A stretch of DNA of 64,000 nucleotides from Pseudomonas aegrilactucae (lineage in GTDB: Bacteria; Pseudomonadota; Gammaproteobacteria; Pseudomonadales; Pseudomonadaceae): NCBI RefSeq assembly GCF_019168305.1, contig NZ_JAHTBI010000016.1, positions 1 to 64,000 of the forward strand, written 5' to 3'. Made by a program: the position numbers and the translations under genes. A model generated the notes under the pieces. It was not told where the DNA came from and searched no databases. It saw only the letters and a list, made by a program, of their open reading frames with translations. Below are positions 58,009 through 64,000 of the stretch, one piece after another (position 1 is the stretch's first letter; each line of letters begins with the position of its first letter).

Positions 58009-58671
58009 CTATAAAGCGCTGCGGCTGGCGTGGTACAGGCTCACCTGGCGGAATTCACGGGGTTCTGCCAGGTCGGGCAGGGTCAGCGCGTGCAAGGTGT
58101 CGAGCTGGCGGTACAGCGGGTGACGAAAATCACGTACCCGCGAGTCGGCTACCAGTGCCTGGCGCCCACGGCTGAGGAACGCATCGAGCAGTGGCAGGTT
58201 GGCACGGTCGTAGAGCACATCGGCCACCAGCACCAGGTCGAAGCGATCAGCCTCGGCAAAGAAATCACTCGAGTAGCTCAGTTGCACCTGGTTGAGCGCG
58301 GCATTCGCGCGGCAGGCCTGCAGCGCCAGCGGGTCGAGGTCGCACGCCACCACCTCAAGTGCCCCGGCACGCGCCGCGGCGATGCCGGCAATGCCTGACC
58401 CCGCGCCGAAGTCCAGCACGCGCTTGCCCGCCACCCAGTCGGGGCGTTCGGCCAGGTAGCGCGCCATGGCCAGGCCGCTGGCCCAGCAGAACCCCCAGTA
58501 GGGCGGTTCGTGCAGGATGCGTCGGGTTTCCTCGGGGCTGAAGGCGCGGTCCATGTTCTGTGCGTCGATCAGCCACAACTTCAGCGCGCAGGCCGGCAAC
58601 TCGCTGACCACCAGCCGGGCATCGCCCAGCAGTTCGCTCAAGGCCTGCTGCAGGTGCGCAGGTGCGCTCAC
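58009..58671 (-). CDS. Class I SAM-dependent methyltransferase
   Basis: A 220-residue methyltransferase. Motif [17 protein letters not shown] and the acidic post-I residue ACDLDPLAL are present, with motif [13 protein letters not shown]. The N-terminal [18 protein letters not shown] resembles the family of protein-lysine methyltransferases such as ETFBKMT/PrmA-like enzymes. The substrate is unknown. The start is GTG at 58671, overlapping the stop of the lipoprotein gene (GTGA), so the two are coupled. Confidence 0.82.
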   Translation of the reverse strand: MSAPAHLQQALSELLGDARLVVSELPACALKLWLIDAQNMDRAFSPEETRRILHEPPYWGFCWASGLAMARYLAERPDWVAGKRVLDFGAGSGIAGIAAARAGALEVVACDLDPLALQACRANAALNQVQLSYSSDFFAEADRFDLVLVADVLYDRANLPLLDAFLSRGRQALVADSRVRDFRHPLYRQLDTLHALTLPDLAEPREFRQVSLYHASRSAL

Positions 58672-59114
58672 GGTGCCTTTTCGAAACGCAGCGGGCCGGT
58701 GTCCTGGGTTTGCGGGCCGGCCACGGCCAGCGGCGGCAGGTGCAGGATCAACTGCCCCGACTGGCTGGCGCGCCCACGCAACTCCACGCGGGCGCCGGCA
58801 GGGAACACTTCGGGGTTGAAACGCAGCTGGAACGGCAGGTCCTGGCCATTGGCGTTCAGGTTGCTGCTGGCCAGCAGGCGTTGCGGGCGACCGCGTTCGT
58901 CGATCACCAGCAGCGCCAGCTCGACCTGGGCGCCCGACGGGATGCCGAGCAGGGTGCCGCTGATTTCGCGCTGATAGGCCGGCAACGGCGCGGGTGCTGC
59001 CGGCTGCTTGGCCGCCACAGGGGCCTTGGGGGCCAGTACCGGCCTGGGTTCATCGCTGCTGCACGCCGCCAGCAACGCGGCGAAACTGAGCACAACGAGC
59101 GCTCTAAATGGCAT
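58668..59114 (-). CDS. YbaY-like lipoprotein
   Basis: The 148-residue protein has a lipobox at the end of its signal peptide ([12 protein letters not shown], modified Cys about residue 18), a Pro/Ala-rich linker, then a beta-rich domain of the YbaY/type III secretion pilotin-like fold ([23 protein letters not shown] in part). It should be anchored to the outer membrane, since the residues after the Cys are Ser-Ser. Its job is unknown. It overlaps the methyltransferase gene by 4 nt and diverges from nrdR. Confidence 0.78.
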   Translation of the reverse strand: MPFRALVVLSFAALLAACSSDEPRPVLAPKAPVAAKQPAAPAPLPAYQREISGTLLGIPSGAQVELALLVIDERGRPQRLLASSNLNANGQDLPFQLRFNPEVFPAGARVELRGRASQSGQLILHLPPLAVAGPQTQDTGPLRFEKAP

Positions 59115-59222
59115 GGTGAATTCCTTCGGGGGGATATTTCCTCACTGGATGGTAACCCCTTTGGCTTGTCTTGCCAGTGGGATGCGCTACCATGGCCCTC
59201 CCTTTTTTTGTTGCCTGCCACC

Positions 59223-59687
59223 ATGCACTGTCCCTTCTGCGGTGCCAACGACACCAAGGTCATCGACTCGCGACTGGTTGCCGAGGGCGAGCAAGTGCGC
59301 CGCCGCCGCGAATGCGTGGCCTGCGGTGAGCGCTTCACCACCTTCGAGACCGCCGAACTGGTCCTGCCCCGGCTGATCAAGCAGGACGGCAGCCGTCAGC
59401 CCTTCGACGAAGAAAAACTGCGTGCCGGCATGCAGCGTGCGCTGGAGAAGCGCCCGGTGAGCGTCGAGCGCCTGGAAGCGGCGTTGGCCCATATCAAGCA
59501 CAAACTGCGCGCCACCGGCGAGCGTGAGGTCAAGTCGCTGGTCGTCGGCGAACTGGTGATGGGCGAGCTGCAAAAGCTCGACGAAGTCGCCTATATTCGC
59601 TTCGCCTCGGTGTACCGACGTTTCCAGGACCTCGACGAGTTCCGCGAAGAGATCGACCGCCTGGCCCGCGAGCCGGCCAAGCCGTGA
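59223..59687 (+). CDS. nrdR: Transcriptional repressor NrdR
   Basis: NrdR has 154 residues. The zinc ribbon is [17 protein letters not shown] with the second pair CVACGERF, and an ATP-cone follows (about residues 49-139, [19 protein letters not shown]). It senses ATP/dATP and represses ribonucleotide reductase genes by binding NrdR boxes. It starts the rib cluster, and its TGA overlaps the ribD start (GTGA), so it is translationally coupled to it. Confidence 0.96.
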   Translation: MHCPFCGANDTKVIDSRLVAEGEQVRRRRECVACGERFTTFETAELVLPRLIKQDGSRQPFDEEKLRAGMQRALEKRPVSVERLEAALAHIKHKLRATGEREVKSLVVGELVMGELQKLDEVAYIRFASVYRRFQDLDEFREEIDRLAREPAKP

Positions 59688-60820
59688 GCGGGCCCAGCGA
59701 ACGCGCCGTGCTCGACGCCCACTACATGGCCCGCGCCCTGGAACTGGCGCGCCAGGGCCTGTACTCCACCCATCCCAACCCGCGGGTCGGCTGCGTGATC
59801 GTGCGCGACGGCCAGGTGGTCGGCGAAGGCTGGCACGTGCGCGCCGGTGAGCCGCATGCCGAGGTGCATGCGTTGCGCCAGGCCGGCGAGCTGGCGCGCG
59901 GCGCCTGTGCCTACGTCACCCTTGAACCCTGCAGCCACCACGGGCGCACGCCGCCGTGCGCCGAGGCGCTGGTGCAGGCGGGCGTGGCGCGGGTGGTCGC
60001 GGCCATGCAGGACCCCAATCCGCAAGTGGCCGGGCAGGGCCTCAAGCGCCTGGCCGATGTCGGCATCGAGGTCGCCAGCGGCGTGCTGGAGGCCGAAGCC
60101 CGTGCCCTCAACCCAGGCTTTCTCAAACGCATGGAACACGGCCTGCCGTACGTGCGGGTGAAGCTGGCGATGAGCCTGGACGGGCGTACGGCCATGGCCA
60201 GCGGCGAAAGCCAGTGGATCACCGGCCCGGCCGCGCGCTCGGCGGTGCAGCGCTTGCGCGCCCGTTCGAGCATCGTGCTCAGCAGTGCCGAAAGCGTAAT
60301 GGCCGACAACGCACGCATGACCGTGCGCGCCGACGAACTGGGCCTGGATGCACACACCACCGCGCTGGCGCTGGCCCGCCCGCCGCTGCGCGTACTGATC
60401 GACGGGCGCCTGCGCCTGCCGCTGGACGCCGCCTTCTTCCAGGCCGGCCCGGCGCTGGTGGTCACTGCAGCGGCGCTCGACCCACGCTATGCGGCGGCCG
60501 GTCACGAGCTGCTGAGCCTGCCCGGCGCCGAGGGTCGGGTCGACCTGCCGGCGCTGCTGCGCGAGCTGGCCCGGCGCGGCGCCAGCGAAGTGCTGGTCGA
60601 AGCCGGGCCGCGCCTGGCCGGTGCATTCGCGCAACTGGGCCTGGTGGACGAATACCAGATCTTCATCGCCGGCAAGTTTCTCGGCTCCAGCGCCCGCCCG
60701 CTGCTCGACTGGCCTTTGGCCAGAATGAGCGAGGCGCAGGCGCTCCACATCACTGAAATGCGTGCGGTAGGCGATGACTGGCGGGTCACTGCCATCCCTG
60801 TGCCTGCGCCCGGCGTATAA
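59684..60820 (+). CDS. ribD: Bifunctional riboflavin biosynthesis deaminase/reductase RibD
   Basis: RibD has 378 residues. The N-terminal cytidine deaminase-like domain has HAEVHAL and the zinc site [12 protein letters not shown]. The C-terminal reductase domain (from about residue 150) has [22 protein letters not shown]. It performs the second and third committed steps of riboflavin synthesis. The GTG start at 59684 overlaps the nrdR stop. ribE follows after 43 nt. Confidence 0.95.
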   Translation: MSGPSERAVLDAHYMARALELARQGLYSTHPNPRVGCVIVRDGQVVGEGWHVRAGEPHAEVHALRQAGELARGACAYVTLEPCSHHGRTPPCAEALVQAGVARVVAAMQDPNPQVAGQGLKRLADVGIEVASGVLEAEARALNPGFLKRMEHGLPYVRVKLAMSLDGRTAMASGESQWITGPAARSAVQRLRARSSIVLSSAESVMADNARMTVRADELGLDAHTTALALARPPLRVLIDGRLRLPLDAAFFQAGPALVVTAAALDPRYAAAGHELLSLPGAEGRVDLPALLRELARRGASEVLVEAGPRLAGAFAQLGLVDEYQIFIAGKFLGSSARPLLDWPLARMSEAQALHITEMRAVGDDWRVTAIPVPAPGV

Positions 60821-60863
60821 TTCGCGGCTTGCGCCTTGCGCGGCCTGTTCTCGAGGAGGACTC

Positions 60864-61526
60864 ATGTTTACCGGCATTATCGAATCCATCGGCAGCATCC
60901 GTTCACTCACCCCCAAAGGCGGCGATGTGCGGGTGTATGTCGAAACCGGCAAGCTCGACCTGGATGATGTGAAGCTCGGCGACAGCATTGCCGTCAACGG
61001 CGTGTGCCTGACCGCAGTGGAACTGCCCGGCGACGGTTTCTGGGCTGATGTCAGCCGTGAAACCCTGGACTGCACTGCGTTCGCCGACTTCAAGGTGGGC
61101 AGCCGGGTCAACCTGGAAAAAGCCCTGACCCCCAGCAGCCGCCTCGGTGGCCACCTGGTCAGCGGCCACGTCGACGGTGTCGGCGAAGTCATCTCGCGCA
61201 GCGATAACGCACGCGCCATCCAGTTCCGCCTGCGCGCGCCGGCCGAGCTTGCCAAGTACATCGCCCACAAGGGCTCGATCACCGTCGACGGCACCAGCCT
61301 GACGGTCAATCAGGTCGATGGCGCCGAATTCGAGCTCACCATCGTGCCGCACACCCTCGCCGAAACCATCATGGCCGACTACCGCTCCGGGCGTCGGGTC
61401 AACCTTGAGGTCGACCTGCTGGCCCGCTACCTGGAGCGCCTGTTGCTGGGCGACAAGGCTGCCGAGTCGGGCAAGGGTGGCATCACCGAAAGTTTCCTGG
61501 CCGCCAATGGCTACCTGAAATCCTGA
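60864..61526 (+). CDS. ribE: Riboflavin synthase alpha subunit
   Basis: From ATG 60864 (GAGGAGGA 7-14 nt upstream) the gene encodes 220 residues with the MFTGIIESIGSI start and two similar lumazine-binding domains (SVAVNGVCLT-like here DSIAVNGVCLTAV, and SITVDGTSLTVN). It dismutates two lumazine molecules to riboflavin. It is flanked by ribD and ribBA. The gene is called ribC or ribE depending on the naming scheme. Confidence 0.95.
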   Translation: MFTGIIESIGSIRSLTPKGGDVRVYVETGKLDLDDVKLGDSIAVNGVCLTAVELPGDGFWADVSRETLDCTAFADFKVGSRVNLEKALTPSSRLGGHLVSGHVDGVGEVISRSDNARAIQFRLRAPAELAKYIAHKGSITVDGTSLTVNQVDGAEFELTIVPHTLAETIMADYRSGRRVNLEVDLLARYLERLLLGDKAAESGKGGITESFLAANGYLKS

Positions 61527-61544
61527 TTTAGAAGGGGGTGCCGC

Positions 61545-62639
61545 GTGGCGCTCAACAGCATCGAAGAACTGGTCGAAGACATCCGCCAGGGCAAAATGGT
61601 CATCCTGATGGATGACGAAGACCGCGAGAACGAAGGCGACCTGATCATGGCCGCCGAGTGCTGCAAGCCCGAACACATCAACTTCATGGCCAAGCACGCC
61701 CGCGGGCTGATCTGCATGCCAATGTCGCGCGAGCGCTGCGAGCTGCTCAAGCTGCCATTGATGGCGCCACGCAACGGCTCCGGTTTCGGTACCAAGTTCA
61801 CCGTTTCGATCGAAGCGGCCGAAGGCGTCACCACCGGCATCTCCGCCGCTGACCGTGCGCGCACCGTGCAAGCGGCCGCCGCCAAGGATGCCAAGGCCGA
61901 AGACATCGTCAGCCCCGGCCACATCTTCCCGCTGATGGCCCAGCCGGGCGGTACGCTGGCACGTGCCGGCCACACCGAGGCTGCCTGCGACCTGGCGCGC
62001 ATGGCCGGTTTCGAACCGAGCGGGGTGATCTGCGAAGTGATGAACGACGACGGCACCATGTCGCGTCGCGCCGAGCTCGAAGTGTTCGCCGCCGAGCACA
62101 ACATCAAGATCGGCACCATCGCCGACCTGATCCACTACCGCATGATCCACGAACGTACCATTCAGCGGATTTCCGAGCAGCCGCTGGACAGCGAACTGGG
62201 CCAGTTCAACCTGGTCACCTACCGCGATTCGGTTGAAGGCGACGTGCACATGGCACTGACCCTGGGCAAGATCTGCGCCGAAGAGCCGACCCTGGTACGG
62301 GTGCATAACATGGACCCGCTGCGCGACCTGCTGCTGGTCAAGCAGCCTGGCCGCTGGAGCCTGCGCGCCGCCATGAGCGCCGTGGCAGAGGCCGGCAGCG
62401 GTGTGGTGCTGCTGCTCGGTCACCCGCTGGACGGCGACGTGCTGCTGGCGCATATCCGCGAGAGCGCCGGCGACAATGTGCAGGCCAAGACGCCGACCAC
62501 CTACAGCACGGTGGGCGCCGGTTCGCAGATCCTGCGTGACCTCGGCGTGCGCAAGATGCGCCTGATGAGTTCGCCAATGAAGTTCAATGCGATATCCGGA
62601 TTCGATCTGGAAGTTGTAGAATACGTGCCCTCCGAATAA
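61545..62639 (+). CDS. ribBA: RibBA: DHBP synthase fused to a degenerate GTP cyclohydrolase II-like domain
   Basis: The 364-residue protein (GTG 61545) has an intact DHBP synthase domain (residues ~1-205: DDEDRENEGDL, HARGLICMPM, HTEAACDLARMAGF). The C-terminal GCHII-like part (about 210-364) lacks the zinc cysteines of the real cyclohydrolase. The region that should read like ECLTGD...C-x-C instead contains NMDPLRDLLLVKQPG with no cysteine, and the GTP-binding segment is shortened. It therefore probably makes only the four-carbon DHBP, with GTP cyclohydrolase II supplied by a separate ribA. No FMN riboswitch precedes it. Confidence 0.88.
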   Translation: MALNSIEELVEDIRQGKMVILMDDEDRENEGDLIMAAECCKPEHINFMAKHARGLICMPMSRERCELLKLPLMAPRNGSGFGTKFTVSIEAAEGVTTGISAADRARTVQAAAAKDAKAEDIVSPGHIFPLMAQPGGTLARAGHTEAACDLARMAGFEPSGVICEVMNDDGTMSRRAELEVFAAEHNIKIGTIADLIHYRMIHERTIQRISEQPLDSELGQFNLVTYRDSVEGDVHMALTLGKICAEEPTLVRVHNMDPLRDLLLVKQPGRWSLRAAMSAVAEAGSGVVLLLGHPLDGDVLLAHIRESAGDNVQAKTPTTYSTVGAGSQILRDLGVRKMRLMSSPMKFNAISGFDLEVVEYVPSE

Positions 62640-62682
62640 AGCAGGGGTTGTTTCCCGCTGTCGATTCGGAACAAAACTCCCA

Positions 62683-62705
62683 CAGGCCGCACCGTTTGCG
62701 GCCTG
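62683..62705 (+). other. Hairpin between ribBA and ribH
   Basis: CAGGCCGC pairs with GCGGCCTG around ACCGTTT, followed by GCTCTTTAAG, which is only weakly T-rich. It could be a leaky terminator or an mRNA-processing stem between the two genes. Confidence 0.5.
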
Positions 62706-62729
62706 GCTCTTTAAGATGAGAACCCCGCA

Positions 62730-63206
62730 ATGTCCCTGAAGACCATCGAAGGTACCTTCATTGCCCCCAAAGGTCGCTACGCTTTGGTGGTTGGCCGCTT
62801 CAACAGCTTCGTCGTCGAAAGCCTGGTAAGCGGTGCCGTTGATGCCCTGGTTCGCCACGGCGTGAGCGAAAGCGACATCACCATCATCCGCGCTCCTGGC
62901 GCGTTCGAGATTCCGCTGGTGGCACAGAAGGTCGCCCAGCAGAGCGAGTACGCCGCGATCATCGCCCTGGGCGCCGTGATCCGTGGTGGTACCCCGCACT
63001 TCGAGTACGTGGCGGGCGAGTGCACCAAGGGCCTGGCCCAGGTGTCCATGGAGTTCGGCGTACCGGTTGCCTTCGGCGTGCTGACGGTCGATTCGATCGA
63101 GCAGGCCATCGAGCGCTCCGGCACCAAGGCCGGCAACAAGGGCGCCGAAGCTGCCCTGTCCGCCCTGGAAATGGTCAGCCTGCTGGCGCAGTTGGAGGCC
63201 AAGTGA
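62730..63206 (+). CDS. ribH: 6,7-dimethyl-8-ribityllumazine synthase
   Basis: RibH has 158 residues and assembles into a 60-mer or pentamer. Landmarks are [27 protein letters not shown], and the catalytic region [14 protein letters not shown]. It condenses DHBP from RibBA with the pyrimidine from RibD to lumazine, the substrate of riboflavin synthase. Its TGA overlaps the nusB start (GTGA). Confidence 0.96.
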   Translation: MSLKTIEGTFIAPKGRYALVVGRFNSFVVESLVSGAVDALVRHGVSESDITIIRAPGAFEIPLVAQKVAQQSEYAAIIALGAVIRGGTPHFEYVAGECTKGLAQVSMEFGVPVAFGVLTVDSIEQAIERSGTKAGNKGAEAALSALEMVSLLAQLEAK

Positions 63207-63703
63207 TTAGCGACGAAAGCGATCGTTTCAACCCGCGCGATCCAAAACCTGCGGACGCTGGCAAGCCATCCAAGAGCGCCAAGCGTCGCGAAGCCCGCAA
63301 GCTCGCGACCCAGGCCCTGTACCAATGGCACATGGCCAAGCACTCGCTGAACGAGATCGAGGCGCAGTTCCGGGTCGATAACGATTTCACCGATGTCGAC
63401 GGTGCCTACTTCCGCGAGATCCTGCACGGCGTGCCGGCCATTCGCGACGAGATCGACAAGGCCCTGGCGCCTTGCCTGGACACCGTGCTCGAAGAGCTCG
63501 ACCCGGTCGAGCTGTCGGTGCTGCGCCTGTCCACCTGGGAGCTGCTCAAGCGCGTCGACGTACCGTACCGCGTGGTCATCAACGAAGGTATCGAGCTGGC
63601 CAAGGTGTACGGCGCCACCGACGGGCACAAGTTCGTCAACGGTGTGCTCGACAAGCTGGCACCACGGCTGCGCGAAGCCGAAGTGAAGGCGTTCAAGCGC
63701 TGA
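63203..63703 (+). CDS. nusB: Transcription antitermination factor NusB
   Basis: NusB has 166 residues: [20 protein letters not shown] in the N-terminal helix and [28 protein letters not shown] (in part) in the C-terminal helices. With S10 it loads on boxA of rRNA transcripts. The GTG at 63203 is selected because it overlaps the ribH stop and gives the expected length. An upstream in-frame start lies inside ribH. thiL follows 18 nt later. Confidence 0.95.
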   Translation: MISDESDRFNPRDPKPADAGKPSKSAKRREARKLATQALYQWHMAKHSLNEIEAQFRVDNDFTDVDGAYFREILHGVPAIRDEIDKALAPCLDTVLEELDPVELSVLRLSTWELLKRVDVPYRVVINEGIELAKVYGATDGHKFVNGVLDKLAPRLREAEVKAFKR

Positions 63704-63721
63704 TTCCGGCGCTGCCTGCCC

Positions 63722-64000
63722 ATGGGTGAATTCGAGCTGATCCGCCACTACTTCGCCGCCGCGCCCTGTGCGCAGGCCGGCGACGGGGTCGCCCTGGGGA
63801 TCGGCGACGATTGCGCCTTGCTGGCCTTGCCGGCCGGCGAGCAGCTGGCCGTGTCCACCGATACGCTGGTGGCCGGGGTACACTTCCCGGCTGTCTGCGA
63901 TCCGCTGTTGCTCGGCCAGCGCTCGCTGGCGGTGGCCGCCAGTGACCTGGCGGCCATGGGCGCCACCCCGATTGCCTTTACCCTTGCCCTGACCCTGCCC
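63722..64000 (+). CDS. thiL: Thiamine-monophosphate kinase ThiL (5' part, cut by window end)
   Basis: The first 93 codons are present: MGEFELIRHYFAAAPC, then GIGDDCALLALP, the metal-binding GDDCA motif, and STDTLVAGVHFP. ThiL phosphorylates thiamine monophosphate to the active diphosphate. The frame is open to the last base and the gene continues beyond the window. It lies in the usual place after nusB. Confidence 0.93.
   Translation, partial: MGEFELIRHYFAAAPCAQAGDGVALGIGDDCALLALPAGEQLAVSTDTLVAGVHFPAVCDPLLLGQRSLAVAASDLAAMGATPIAFTLALTLP

Noticed and set aside
60821..62729. An FMN riboswitch in the rib cluster
   Set aside because: The spacers before ribE (43 nt) and ribBA (18 nt) are too short and the one before ribH lacks the conserved RFN elements.

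Overview
The window is a stretch of Pseudomonas chromosome, most likely from the P. putida group. This rests on the gene order (birA-coaX-tRNAs-secE-nusG-L11 operon-rpoBC-str-S10-spc-alpha operons, then katA-ferritin-uvrA-MFS-ssb), on protein sequences typical of the genus, and on REP-type repeats with the sequence common in that group. No search was run, so the species is an inference.

Region 1 (1-33.4 kb) is the transcription and translation core, all on the + strand. It holds birA, a frameshifted coaX, a small SPOR-like protein gene, four tRNA genes (Tyr, Gly, Thr, Trp), secE-nusG, rplKAJL, rpoBC, rpsLG-fusA-tuf, the S10 operon (rpsJ to rplE and rpsN), the spc part (rpsH to secY and rpmJ) and the alpha operon (rpsM to rplQ). 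Well-placed promoters, an L10 leader, attenuator-like hairpins and intrinsic terminators are visible. The second tuf gene that often follows tRNA-Thr is absent, leaving one tuf.

Region 2 (33.4-40.7 kb) covers oxidative stress, iron and DNA repair. It holds katA with a candidate OxyR site, a ferritin of the BfrA/FtnA type without the haem-ligand Met, uvrA on the minus strand, a YajR-like MFS transporter and ssb.

Region 3 (40.7-50.6 kb) looks accessory. A divergent locus pairs a MocR-type GntR/aminotransferase regulator with a clavaminate-synthase-like Fe(II)/2-oxoglutarate dioxygenase, a TauE-type permease and a YdfG-like SDR. This fits an undescribed amino-acid hydroxylation and oxidation pathway, with TTGAATCGA repeats overlapping the promoter. 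Downstream of the regulator sits a two-gene unit of unknown function. Then come a type I asparaginase, an alanine:Na+ symporter divergent from an XRE-type regulator, and an alpha/beta hydrolase.

Region 4 (50.6-64 kb) is conserved Pseudomonas chromosome. It holds an RmlD-like reductase, a galE-like epimerase broken by one missing base at its 3' end, an OprG/OmpW porin with an ANR-like box, a zinc-linked ABC operon with a Zur-like half site, a REP pair, a CnoX-like thioredoxin, a methyltransferase and a lipoprotein. The window ends with the nrdR-ribD-ribE-ribBA-ribH-nusB-thiL cluster, in which thiL is cut by the window edge.

Two single-base frameshifts (coaX and the epimerase) may be assembly errors or real mutations. 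They should be resolved before drawing biological conclusions from them.
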